A stretch of 5,012 nucleotides of DNA. Origin: an uncultured Verrucomicrobiota bacterium. Its GTDB lineage: Bacteria > Verrucomicrobiota > Kiritimatiellia > RFP12 > UBA1067. Location of the stretch: NCBI GenBank assembly GCA_947305825.1, contig CAMZET010000118.1:1-5012 (forward strand). The letters are read 5' to 3'. The position numbers were made by a program, and so were the translations under genes. The notes under the pieces are model-generated. The model saw nothing but the letters and a program-made list of their open reading frames with translations. It did no database searches and was not told the DNA's origin. Positions 1-5,012 of this stretch are shown in pieces. Each line of letters opens with the position of its first letter. The stretch's first letter is position 1.

Positions 1-706
1 TGAAAGAAGCGACGAAGCGCGACGCCGGCGCCTCGTAGATTTTCGCCGGCCCGTCTAGCTGCTCCACCTTCCCCCGGTTTATCACCGCTATGCGGTCTGA
101 CAACGACATCGCCTCGCCCTGGTCGTGCGTGACGTACAGGAACGTGATGCCGACCTGGGCGTGTATGGCATCGAGTTCGATGAGCATGTGCTGGCGCAAT
201 TTCAAGTCGAGCGCTGCAAGAGGCTCGTCCAGGAGAAGCACCTGTGGACGGTCGACGAGCGCGCGCGCTATCGCAACGCGCTGCTTCTGCCCGCCGGAAA
301 GCTGCGCCGGATACTTCCAAGCCTGGTCGGAAAGCTGAATCATCTCCAGTATTCCATCGACCGCCTCCTCTATTTCCGCCTTCGGCTTCTTCGCCAATTT
401 GAGCGAAAACGCGATATTGTCCCAAATCGTCATCGTCGGGAACAGCGCGTAGTTCTGGAAGACGGTGTGGATGCGCCGCTGGTTTGGCGGCAGGTCGGTT
501 ATGTCCTTGCCTTCCAGGTAGATGCGGCCGGAATCGGGGCGCTCGAAGCCTCCGAGCATCCGCAGAAGCGTCGTCTTCCCGCAGCCGGACGGACCGAGCA
601 GCGAGAAGAATTCGCCCTTGTTGATGGCGAGCGTCACGTTGTCGACGGCGGTCATCGCGCCGAAGCGTTTTGTCACGTGGTCGAAGACCAGGAAGTCGTT
701 GTTCAA
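1..706 (-). CDS. potA: PotA-type ABC transporter ATP-binding protein (3' end outside window)
   Basis: Cytoplasmic ATPase subunit of an ABC importer, most like the spermidine/putrescine PotA group; it would hydrolyse ATP to drive uptake through membrane partners not in this window. I translated the minus strand by hand: 235 residues are open to the window edge. Visible motifs are Walker [10 protein letters not shown] (38-46), the Q-loop in VFQNYALFP (82-90, Q84), the signature LSGGQKQR (136-143), Walker B LLLDEP (157-162), the D-loop ALD (165-167) and the switch histidine in VTHDQ (192-196, H194). All catalytic residues are present. The C-terminal regulatory (TOBE) part, normally over 100 residues, lies beyond the left edge. 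The TTG start at 706 is chosen because an AAGGAGG lies 11 nt upstream and no ATG or GTG fits; the family homology begins a few residues later. The substrate is inferred: FbpC, CysA or sugar-importer ATPases look similar, so polyamine specificity is moderate while the ATPase call is near certain. Confidence 0.88.
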   Translation of the reverse strand, partial: MNNDFLVFDHVTKRFGAMTAVDNVTLAINKGEFFSLLGPSGCGKTTLLRMLGGFERPDSGRIYLEGKDITDLPPNQRRIHTVFQNYALFPTMTIWDNIAFSLKLAKKPKAEIEEAVDGILEMIQLSDQAWKYPAQLSGGQKQRVAIARALVDRPQVLLLDEPLAALDLKLRQHMLIELDAIHAQVGITFLYVTHDQGEAMSLSDRIAVINRGKVEQLDGPAKIYEAPASRFVASF

Positions 707-717
707 TTCTTGCAGAG

Positions 718-724
718 CCTCCTT
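718..724 (-). promoter_or_regulatory. Shine-Dalgarno of the ABC ATPase gene
   Basis: AAGGAGG on the minus strand, 11 nt before the TTG at 706. The spacing is a little long, but the match to the anti-SD is perfect and it decides the TTG start. An in-frame CTG at 715 would sit only 2 nt from the SD and is less likely. Confidence 0.7.
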
Positions 725-738
725 AGAGTTTGGTGAAA

Positions 739-767
739 ATATTACATTATTTTCGCCGCGAATGCAA
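739..767 (-). promoter_or_regulatory. Probable sigma-70-type promoter for the ABC ATPase gene
   Basis: On the minus strand, TTGCAT (767-762) is separated by exactly 17 nt from TAATAT (744-739). The -10 matches the consensus at 4 of 6 positions and the -35 at 3 of 6. The stretch is visibly AT-rich within GC-rich surroundings. Transcription would start near 731, giving a leader of about 25 nt that includes the AAGGAGG. It implies that the transporter gene is not simply a tail of the ftsI operon. Pattern-based only. Confidence 0.5.
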
Positions 768-853
768 GGGGAAAGTTGAAGAATTTTTGGCGTGTTCCAC
801 ACCTGATTCGGCGAAGAAGCGGCAAGGTATCATATAGCGTGGCAGGCGGTGCG

Positions 854-2710
854 CTAGTCGGTCTCTATGGCTGCGGCCCGCTCGTCCATGATGCGGTCGA
901 ATTCGTCATCGTCTTCGAACTCGAGAAGTTCGTCCGGGCGGTCTGGCTCGACTTCGAGATACCTGAGCGCGGCGGTGGCGATTCTGCGGAATATGGGCGC
1001 GGCGGAGTTTCCTCCTTGATGGTACTTGGTGCGCTGCTCGAAGTCGAGGGTGACGAGCGCGACGAAGCGCGGGGGTTGCGGGGCGCGGTCGCCTTCGCTG
1101 CGCATGACGACGCCGGACGGGACGATGCCGCAGAAAGTGGCCCTGTAGAGATGGTCGGAGTACTTGCCGTTCACTACCTTCTGAGCGGTGCCGGTCTTGC
1201 CCGCAACCGAGTAGCCCCTGATTGCGGCGCGGCGAGCCGTGCCCTCGCGCGATGCTACGCCAAGCATCATCTGCCTAACTCGCCTCGACGTCGAACGCGA
1301 TATGGGGCGCGAGACTACCGCCGGGACGTTGGAGACGATGTCGTGGCCGTCGGCTGCGGTGATGCGCGAGACGAGGTGCGGGCGCATCCGCACTCCGTCG
1401 TTGGCTATCGCCTGGTACGCGCTCGCCAACTGTATCGCCGTGACGGCGACCCCTTGCCCTATGGGCGCGCGCGACCACTTCACCTTGTCCCATTTGCGCC
1501 AAGGCGGAAGGATGCCCGCCTCCTCGCCGGGAATCTCTATGCCCGTCTTCGAGCCGAAGCCAAACTTGTCCATCGCCGTCCATAGCCGTTCGGGCCCCAA
1601 ATCGCAGCCCAGCTTGCCTATGACGATATTGGAAGAATGGACGATTGCGTCGCGCACGGACATGAACGGCTCCCAGACGTGGCTGCCGTCGCCGGGCAGA
1701 CGATAGTAGCGCTCGTCGGCGCGCTTGGTGCTGTAAAGCGTGTTCGGCGTGGCGATGCCCGCCTCCAGCGCCGCGGCCGCCGTTATCACCTTCATCACGC
1801 TTCCGGGCTCGTAGGTAATCGACGTGACGCGGTTGAGTTTCGCGCTGTCGCTCGCCCGCCCGAACGACAGCGGATTGAAGTCCGGATACGAAGCGAGCGC
1901 CAGCACCGCTCCGGTCTTCGCGTCCAGCACCACGCACCAGCCGGTCGCCGCCCCATATTCTTTTATCCCTGCCGCCAGCGCCGTCTCCGCCTCGTACTGC
2001 AAATTATGGTCTATCGTCAGGCGAATATCCGCGCCGGGAACAGGCTTCACCGTCTCTATGCGCTTGTCGTAGAGCTCGTTGCCTCTCGCGTCGCGGCAGC
2101 CGCGTATGCGACCAGGCACTCCAGATAGATACTTGTCGTACTTCAGCTCCAGTCCGGCCGACCCCACACCTTCCTTGTTGATTGCGCCTATCACGTGGCA
2201 GAGCCTACGGTTGTGGAAATACTGCCTTATCTGCCTGTCCTCTATCGCAACGCCGGACACGAGGCGCGGATTCTTCAGAATGTCGTGCGCTCCCTGGTCC
2301 GACGACTGCGCCAAATACTGGTAGCGCTTGGCCGGATTCCTGCTCATCGCCAGCACTTTGGCGTAGTCCAATCCAAGCGCACGCGCTATCGTCCCGCATA
2401 TTGCCTCGCGCGTCCGCTTGCCCGCGTATTTGCCGTCGCGCCCTTTCATCTTCGTGCGTACGCTGCGGTTTGTCAGCGCCACAGGGTCCAGGCGGTATTC
2501 CCAGCACGGCACGGACTTGACAAGCGGGCTTACGCGCCCGGTCGAATCGAATATCGACCCCCGGCACGCCGGAACCTCGCGCTCGAACTCGTAGTTCGGC
2601 TCGGCTATCTCCTCGTTGAAATGCGTACGGAGCAACTTCTGAGAAGTATAGAGCGCGAACACGCTCGCAAAGGCGACCGGAAGCCAGAACCTGATACCCT
2701 CGCCGCGCAT
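854..2710 (-). CDS. ftsI: FtsI (PBP3-like) septal peptidoglycan transpeptidase
   Basis: Class B penicillin-binding protein that cross-links septal peptidoglycan by D,D-transpeptidation, in complex with the glycosyltransferase FtsW and activated by FtsQLB. The 618-residue protein has a short cytoplasmic N-terminus, one membrane segment (about 8-24), a PBP-dimerisation/pedestal region (about 45-215, with RGSIFDSTG at 50-58 and the GLELKYDKYLSG block at 186-197) and a transpeptidase domain (about 225-580). The three catalytic motifs are intact: S304-V-M-K307, S359-S-N361 and K505-T-G-T508. Their positions are close to those in E. coli FtsI (588 residues). There is no PASTA domain, which argues against a PBP2x or SpoVD type. 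A strongly acidic tail follows the catalytic domain: 16 of the last 33 residues are D or E. The ATG at 2710 is the only plausible start after the in-frame ftsL stop, 48 nt upstream, yet I see no Shine-Dalgarno before it; the next in-frame GTG lies inside the membrane segment. Confidence 0.93.
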   Translation of the reverse strand: MRGEGIRFWLPVAFASVFALYTSQKLLRTHFNEEIAEPNYEFEREVPACRGSIFDSTGRVSPLVKSVPCWEYRLDPVALTNRSVRTKMKGRDGKYAGKRTREAICGTIARALGLDYAKVLAMSRNPAKRYQYLAQSSDQGAHDILKNPRLVSGVAIEDRQIRQYFHNRRLCHVIGAINKEGVGSAGLELKYDKYLSGVPGRIRGCRDARGNELYDKRIETVKPVPGADIRLTIDHNLQYEAETALAAGIKEYGAATGWCVVLDAKTGAVLALASYPDFNPLSFGRASDSAKLNRVTSITYEPGSVMKVITAAAALEAGIATPNTLYSTKRADERYYRLPGDGSHVWEPFMSVRDAIVHSSNIVIGKLGCDLGPERLWTAMDKFGFGSKTGIEIPGEEAGILPPWRKWDKVKWSRAPIGQGVAVTAIQLASAYQAIANDGVRMRPHLVSRITAADGHDIVSNVPAVVSRPISRSTSRRVRQMMLGVASREGTARRAAIRGYSVAGKTGTAQKVVNGKYSDHLYRATFCGIVPSGVVMRSEGDRAPQPPRFVALVTLDFEQRTKYHQGGNSAAPIFRRIATAALRYLEVEPDRPDELLEFEDDDEFDRIMDERAAAIETD

Positions 2711-2758
2711 CGTGCAAAGACTGTAATGCGGAACGTAGCCGAGTGCGTAGAAGAAACG

Positions 2759-3178
2759 CTAGCGTACGCGGCGCTTCTGGCCGGCGGCGGAATAGCTTGC
2801 GGTGACGGCGCTGCGCGAACGCTGCGCCTCGCGAGCGACTGAAAGCTGGCCAGGCACGGGACGCCCGTCCGCCCGCAGCCGCACTATCTGGCTCGGCTTG
2901 GCGTAGCGCATGGCAAGTCCGTGCTTCGCCAGCGCCTGCTCAAGCCTTTCAGGCGTCTTCATCTCCTCCCACCTGGCGCTTTCGCGCTCGCGCTCGGCCT
3001 CGAGACGCTCGAGGAGCTTTTCCTTCGCACCCACGCGGTTGTGCAGCTGCGTGCACGACGACGACGCGCAAATATAGAGGATTGCCGCTACGAGGCCTGA
3101 AGCGACTATGGCGCCGACCGCCGTGGAATTCCTCGCGACAACGGACATTTTGTTCGACACCTTGCGGTTCTGCTTCAT
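2759..3178 (-). CDS. ftsL: FtsL-like cell division protein
   Basis: Small bitopic division protein of the FtsL/DivIC type, expected to pair with FtsB and FtsQ and to activate FtsWI at the septum. The 139-residue product has a basic N-terminus, a single membrane segment (about 19-38) and a charged heptad-like coiled coil (about 44-73). The short C-terminal domain contains PERLEQALAKHGL (76-88) and PSQIVRL (95-101), the pattern usual for FtsL/DivIC proteins. Its place between rsmH and ftsI is the standard ftsL position and is the strongest evidence, since the family is poorly conserved. The tail after residue 99 is strongly basic (10 K/R against 2 acidic residues), and two cysteines (37, 42) sit at the outer membrane-segment boundary. 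The ATG at 3178 is chosen over an upstream ATG at 3253, which would run into rsmH, because GGAGGG lies 6 nt before it. The gap to rsmH is 28 nt. Confidence 0.82.
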   Translation of the reverse strand: MKQNRKVSNKMSVVARNSTAVGAIVASGLVAAILYICASSSCTQLHNRVGAKEKLLERLEAERERESARWEEMKTPERLEQALAKHGLAMRYAKPSQIVRLRADGRPVPGQLSVAREAQRSRSAVTASYSAAGQKRRVR

Positions 3179-3184
3179 GTTCGT

Positions 3185-3190
3185 CCCTCC
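3185..3190 (-). promoter_or_regulatory. Shine-Dalgarno deciding the ftsL start
   Basis: GGAGGG on the minus strand, 6 nt before the ATG at 3178. It supports the 139-residue FtsL rather than the 164-residue reading that starts inside rsmH. Confidence 0.7.
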
Positions 3191-3206
3191 ATTTCTGCCG
3201 GCGTCG

Positions 3207-4124
3207 TCAAGGCGCCGTGATTTCGATTGCGCGCAATTTGGCGCTGCGCGCACGCGCGTTCCCAGCGAGTTCTTCCTCGCCTGCTGTTACGGCCTTGCGG
3301 GTCACCGCAAGCGCCCTCGGCAGCTCGCCGACCCATCGCTCCCCGCCCCCCTGCAGAGACTCCATGCGCCCTACGTGCGAAGCGAAAAACCGCTTCACCA
3401 CGCGGTCGGTCAGAGACTCGAACGCAATGACAACGAAGCGCCCCCCTGGCGCAAGCAGCCTTACCCCGTCCGCTAGCGCGCGCTTCAATTCCCCCATCTC
3501 GTCGTTAACCGCCATCCGCAGCGCCTGGAACACACGCGTCGCGGGATGGCGCGCGCCGCGTCTGCCCTCCAGCCGCTCGATAAAGCCAGCCAAATCGCCT
3601 GTAGTCGCGAACGGCCTAGGTACGCGTTCGTCGACTATGGCTCTGGCCAGCCGTCTCGCCTTCGGCTCTTCTCCCAGCGTCCGAAAAACCTCTTCCAGCC
3701 TCTCGGCGCTCCACGTGTTCACTGCCTCGGCCGCAGTCAATTGCTGCGTCCGATCCATCCGCATGTCAAGGGGTCCCGAGCGCATAAAGCTGAACCCACG
3801 TCCGGCTTCATCCAACTGAGGACTTGACGTACCCAAATCAAGCAATATTCCATCTACAGCCTCCCATCCGTTTTGGGCGACCAGGCGAGCGATGTCGCCA
3901 TGTCGGCCCTTGACCGTCTTCAAAGCGCCGATGCCGAGCGCCGCCACGTCGCGAAGAGCATCGTCGTCGCGGTCTATCCCAAGCACCGTCCCGCCGCGGC
4001 GGACGATTTCCGCCGAATGCCCCGCGCGCCCCAGAGTCCCATCCACGTAGCGTCCGCCAGGCTTCACTGCCAGGAAATCCACTGCCTCGCGCAGCATTAC
4101 CGACGCATGGAAAGCCGCACTCAC
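3207..4124 (-). CDS. rsmH: RsmH (MraW), 16S rRNA m4C1402 N4-methyltransferase
   Basis: SAM-dependent methyltransferase that adds the N4-methyl group to C1402 (E. coli numbering) of 16S rRNA at the ribosomal P site; cytoplasmic. The product is 305 residues against 313 in E. coli. Family blocks seen in order: HASVMLREAV (6-15), the SAM loop VDGTLGRAGHS (27-37), GIDRD (49-53), LLDLGTSSPQLD (94-105), RGFSFMRSGPLDMRMD (109-124), RVFQALRMAVNDE (197-209) and the closing NARARSAKLRAIE (289-301). The block that normally reads SFHSLEDR is AFESLTDR here (234-241), so a usually conserved His and Glu are replaced, and the second glycine of the SAM loop is Ala34. The GTG at 4124 overlaps the mraZ stop as GTGA and has AGGAGG 7 nt upstream, which points to translational coupling. 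A longer reading from an ATG at 4202 would add 26 Gly/Arg-rich residues overlapping mraZ and is rejected. Confidence 0.95.
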   Translation of the reverse strand: MSAAFHASVMLREAVDFLAVKPGGRYVDGTLGRAGHSAEIVRRGGTVLGIDRDDDALRDVAALGIGALKTVKGRHGDIARLVAQNGWEAVDGILLDLGTSSPQLDEAGRGFSFMRSGPLDMRMDRTQQLTAAEAVNTWSAERLEEVFRTLGEEPKARRLARAIVDERVPRPFATTGDLAGFIERLEGRRGARHPATRVFQALRMAVNDEMGELKRALADGVRLLAPGGRFVVIAFESLTDRVVKRFFASHVGRMESLQGGGERWVGELPRALAVTRKAVTAGEEELAGNARARSAKLRAIEITAP

Positions 4125-4606
4125 AACCCGGCCTCCTGCAATGCGGCGTCGAGAGACGCCTGGTCTACCTCGCCCTCCGGCGCCAGCGCCGCGGGATCCC
4201 ATATCTTCACCATGCGCACCGCGCCTACCATCGACACCACGCCCGTCAGATTCGCAAATCGCAGCAGCCTGTCGCTGATGCGTATGCGCCCCTGCACGTC
4301 AAGCTCCAGCTGCTCGCTCATCGAACCTATCACCTGCAGAACCTTGTTCAACGCAGGATCGAACAGCGCCTTCTCGCGCACCCTCGCAAGCAAGGCGTCC
4401 ATCTCCGCCTTCGGCAGAAGATTGATGCACTTCTCCTTCCTGTCAGGCATGACATAGACGAACTCGGGGTCTCCCATCGCGCGCCGCCACCCTCGCGGTA
4501 TCGTTAGGCGCTTCTTCGGGTCGAGCGCGTGGTCGTAGCGACCCGTTAGGATCCCCGACCTCGCCGCCGCCTCCTTCGCGGCACTCTGTTCGACTTCGCT
4601 TGACAT
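4121..4606 (-). CDS. mraZ: MraZ, transcriptional regulator of the dcw cluster
   Basis: DNA-binding protein of the AbrB-like swapped-hairpin fold, usually a ring-shaped oligomer that binds phased repeats in its own promoter and modulates the dcw operon. The 161-residue product (E. coli MraZ has 152) contains two MraZ half-domains. The first begins TGRYDHALDPKKRLTIP (21-37). The second carries LDVQGRIRISDRLLRFANL (102-120) and ends near KIWDP (134-138). The first 20 residues form a polar, Ala-rich extension ahead of the fold. The ATG at 4606 is the only usable start, because an in-frame TAG lies just upstream at 4618-4616 and no ATG, GTG or TTG follows before the first domain. There is no Shine-Dalgarno before it. 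A perfect AAGGAGG occurs inside the coding region (4576-4570) but has no start codon after it. The gene ends in a 4-nt overlap with rsmH and is first in the operon. Confidence 0.95.
   Translation of the reverse strand: MSSEVEQSAAKEAAARSGILTGRYDHALDPKKRLTIPRGWRRAMGDPEFVYVMPDRKEKCINLLPKAEMDALLARVREKALFDPALNKVLQVIGSMSEQLELDVQGRIRISDRLLRFANLTGVVSMVGAVRMVKIWDPAALAPEGEVDQASLDAALQEAGL
4132..4137 (-). promoter_or_regulatory. Shine-Dalgarno of rsmH, inside the 3' end of mraZ
   Basis: AGGAGG on the minus strand, 7 nt before the GTG at 4124. It lies within the last codons of mraZ, so ribosomes finishing mraZ clear or reuse this site. It fixes the rsmH start. Confidence 0.8.
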
Positions 4607-4640
4607 ATCGTGACACTATTATACACTTTCTGACACCGCC
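4601..4640 (-). promoter_or_regulatory. Putative MraZ operator: four 10-bp-phased GTGTCA-like repeats
   Basis: Read on the minus strand, this stretch divides into four consecutive 10-mers: GGCGGTGTCA, GAAAGTGTAT, AATAGTGTCA and CGATATGTCA. The first three share GTGT at exact 10-bp spacing; the fourth is weaker and contains the mraZ start codon. Known MraZ operators have the same architecture (short direct repeats at 10-bp period before mraZ, TGGGN in E. coli). As far as I recall, Mollicutes use an AAAGTG-type box, and AAAGTGT occurs exactly here (4629-4623). Position and period are seen directly; MraZ binding is inferred. Confidence 0.6.
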
Positions 4641-4646
4641 GCGCAA
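4618..4646 (-). promoter_or_regulatory. Probable mraZ (dcw) promoter
   Basis: On the minus strand, TTGCGC (4646-4641) lies 17 nt from a perfect TATAAT (4623-4618). Transcription would begin about 7 nt after the -10, near 4611-4612, only about 5 nt before the mraZ ATG. The message would therefore be leaderless or nearly so, which fits the missing Shine-Dalgarno. The -10 box sits within the second and third operator repeats, so bound MraZ would block polymerase. It is likely to drive all four dcw genes. Confidence 0.6.
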
Positions 4647-4667
4647 GGGGGCTGTTTCCCCTTTTTT
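4645..4667 (+). terminator. Terminator-like hairpin with T-tract, plus strand
   Basis: AAGGGG (4645-4650), loop GCTGTTT, CCCCTT (4658-4663), with a run of six T at 4662-4667. This is a small intrinsic-terminator shape in the plus direction. No plus-strand gene precedes it, so it would end antisense transcripts leaving the dcw cluster and shield the region to the right. On the minus strand only two T follow the stem, so it is unlikely to stop transcription towards mraZ. Its left arm touches the mraZ -35. Confidence 0.4.
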
Positions 4668-4982
4668 CTCGCTCTTGCCTTCTGCATCGCAATTTCGCGC
4701 TTTTCGCACCGTATCAAACGCTGGCAGCAAGGCAGGTGAGTTGCGAACGCCAGGGCGTCGCGCCGCTCCGCACACCCTCGCGAACGCTTTTGCGCTCAGT
4801 TGCGAGGCAGAAAGTCAACAGAGACAAAGGGTCGGAACAAGCAGGAGAAAAGGAAGAATTTTGGCTCTTCACGGATTTTTGTGGAAAGCGACCTCCTGCC
4901 ATGCCGGACACCCCATCACCTCTCGCACTTCGCAAAAACGCTTACACCATCGGCTCGGCCACTATTCCAGCGAACCAGAATT
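4668..4982. other. Intergenic stretch without a recognisable gene
   Basis: I find no convincing protein or known RNA gene. The few open frames here start without a ribosome site and have low-complexity, basic or shadow-like translations. No tRNA, RNase P RNA, tmRNA or SRP RNA hallmark was recognised. Short repeated words are present: AGTTGCGA at 4739-4746 and 4798-4805, GCGAACGC at 4743-4750 and 4780-4787, and an imperfect inverted repeat GAACGC-TTTT-GCGCTC at 4782-4797. It probably serves as a control region between mraZ and a divergent gene to the right. Confidence 0.5.
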
Positions 4983-4991
4983 TGGTATACT
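4983..4991 (+). promoter_or_regulatory. Extended -10 promoter for a divergent plus-strand transcript
   Basis: TGGTATACT: a TATACT hexamer (5 of 6 to consensus) preceded by TG and one base, the extended -10 form that can work with a poor -35. The sequence 17 nt upstream (TATTCC) is not a good -35. The expected start point is about 4997-4999. It is divergent to mraZ. Confidence 0.4.
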
Positions 4992-4998
4992 GCCTGAC

Positions 4999-5012
4999 AT
5001 GGAACTTACAAG
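4999..5012 (+). CDS. Possible first codons of a divergent gene (cut by window edge)
   Basis: ATG GAA CTT ACA, then the window ends. The only support is the extended -10 box directly upstream; with a start point near 4998 this ATG would be at or next to the 5' end of the RNA. No Shine-Dalgarno is seen. The ATG could instead lie in a leader, or the transcript could be non-coding. Nothing can be said about function. Confidence 0.2.

Noticed and set aside
125..736. Plus-strand open frame of 203 codons at the left end
   Set aside because: It is antisense to the ABC ATPase, which has every catalytic motif on the minus strand.
789..803. Hairpin between ftsI and the ABC gene as an ftsI terminator
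   Set aside because: The stem is only 6 bp with one G-T pair and a 3-nt loop, and on the minus strand it is followed by A residues rather than a T-tract.
776..1585. Long plus-strand open frame of 269 codons
   Set aside because: It lies almost wholly antisense to ftsI, whose motifs are unmistakable. The frame is long because GC-rich coding DNA has few stops on the opposite strand, and its translation shows no domain.
3179..3253. 25-residue extension of FtsL starting at 3253
   Set aside because: It overlaps the rsmH 3' end, and a good SD lies before the ATG at 3178.
3082..3819. Plus-strand open frame of 245 codons opposite rsmH and ftsL
   Set aside because: Antisense shadow. The translation is Ser/Arg/Pro-rich with no recognisable family pattern.
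4125..4202. 26-residue N-terminal extension of RsmH starting at ATG 4202
   Set aside because: The extension is Gly/Arg-rich, overlaps mraZ and has no family match. The GTG at 4124 has an ideal SD and a GTGA overlap.
4570..4576. Perfect AAGGAGG inside mraZ as the true ribosome site
   Set aside because: No ATG, GTG or TTG follows within usable distance in any sensible frame. It is part of Lys-Glu-Ala codons.
4872..4890. TTTGTGGAAA as a DnaA box
   Set aside because: It is a single imperfect match with no neighbouring boxes and no other origin features.
4714..4997. Small open frames on both strands of the intergenic region (73 and 65 codons)
   Set aside because: No Shine-Dalgarno, no domain and composition typical of non-coding frames. 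The plus-strand one also needs a TTG start with no ribosome site.

Overview
The window is GC-rich bacterial DNA carrying the head of a division and cell-wall (dcw) cluster, all on the minus strand. Reading right to left, the genes are mraZ, rsmH (mraW), an ftsL-like gene and ftsI (pbpB). A separate minus-strand gene for a PotA-type ABC transporter ATPase follows and runs off the left edge. The organism appears Gram-negative-like. The MraZ and FtsI sequences, with no PASTA repeats on the PBP, would suit the PVC group (Verrucomicrobiota, Kiritimatiellota or Lentisphaerota). That placement is an impression from sequence style, not a demonstrated result.

Layout, left to right. 1-706: ABC ATPase, 3' truncated, with a TTG start, a strong Shine-Dalgarno and its own probable promoter at 739-767. 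707-853: the gap that separates it from the dcw genes. 854-2710: FtsI, the division transpeptidase. 2759-3178: FtsL-like bitopic coiled-coil protein. 3207-4124: RsmH, a 16S rRNA methyltransferase that starts with GTG inside the mraZ stop. 4121-4606: MraZ, the cluster regulator. 4601-4646: a compact mraZ control region in which a TATAAT -10 box lies inside a set of 10-bp-phased GTGTCA-like repeats reaching the start codon. 4645-4667: a plus-strand terminator-like hairpin. 4668-4982: no convincing gene. 4983-5012: an extended -10 promoter and a possible first few codons of a divergent plus-strand gene.

The four dcw genes probably form one transcription unit started in front of mraZ. MraZ would bind its own promoter repeats and tune the operon. 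RsmH modifies the ribosome P site. FtsL, with its usual partners FtsB/FtsQ, activates the FtsW-FtsI septal synthase, of which FtsI is the cross-linking enzyme. The murE-murF-mraY part that usually follows ftsI is not here; an unrelated transporter gene takes its place.

I see no wholly new system. The points most worth a second look are the mraZ operator/promoter layout with a probably leaderless start, the altered HSLED-type motif in RsmH, the oppositely charged C-terminal tails of FtsL and FtsI, and the early break of the dcw cluster.
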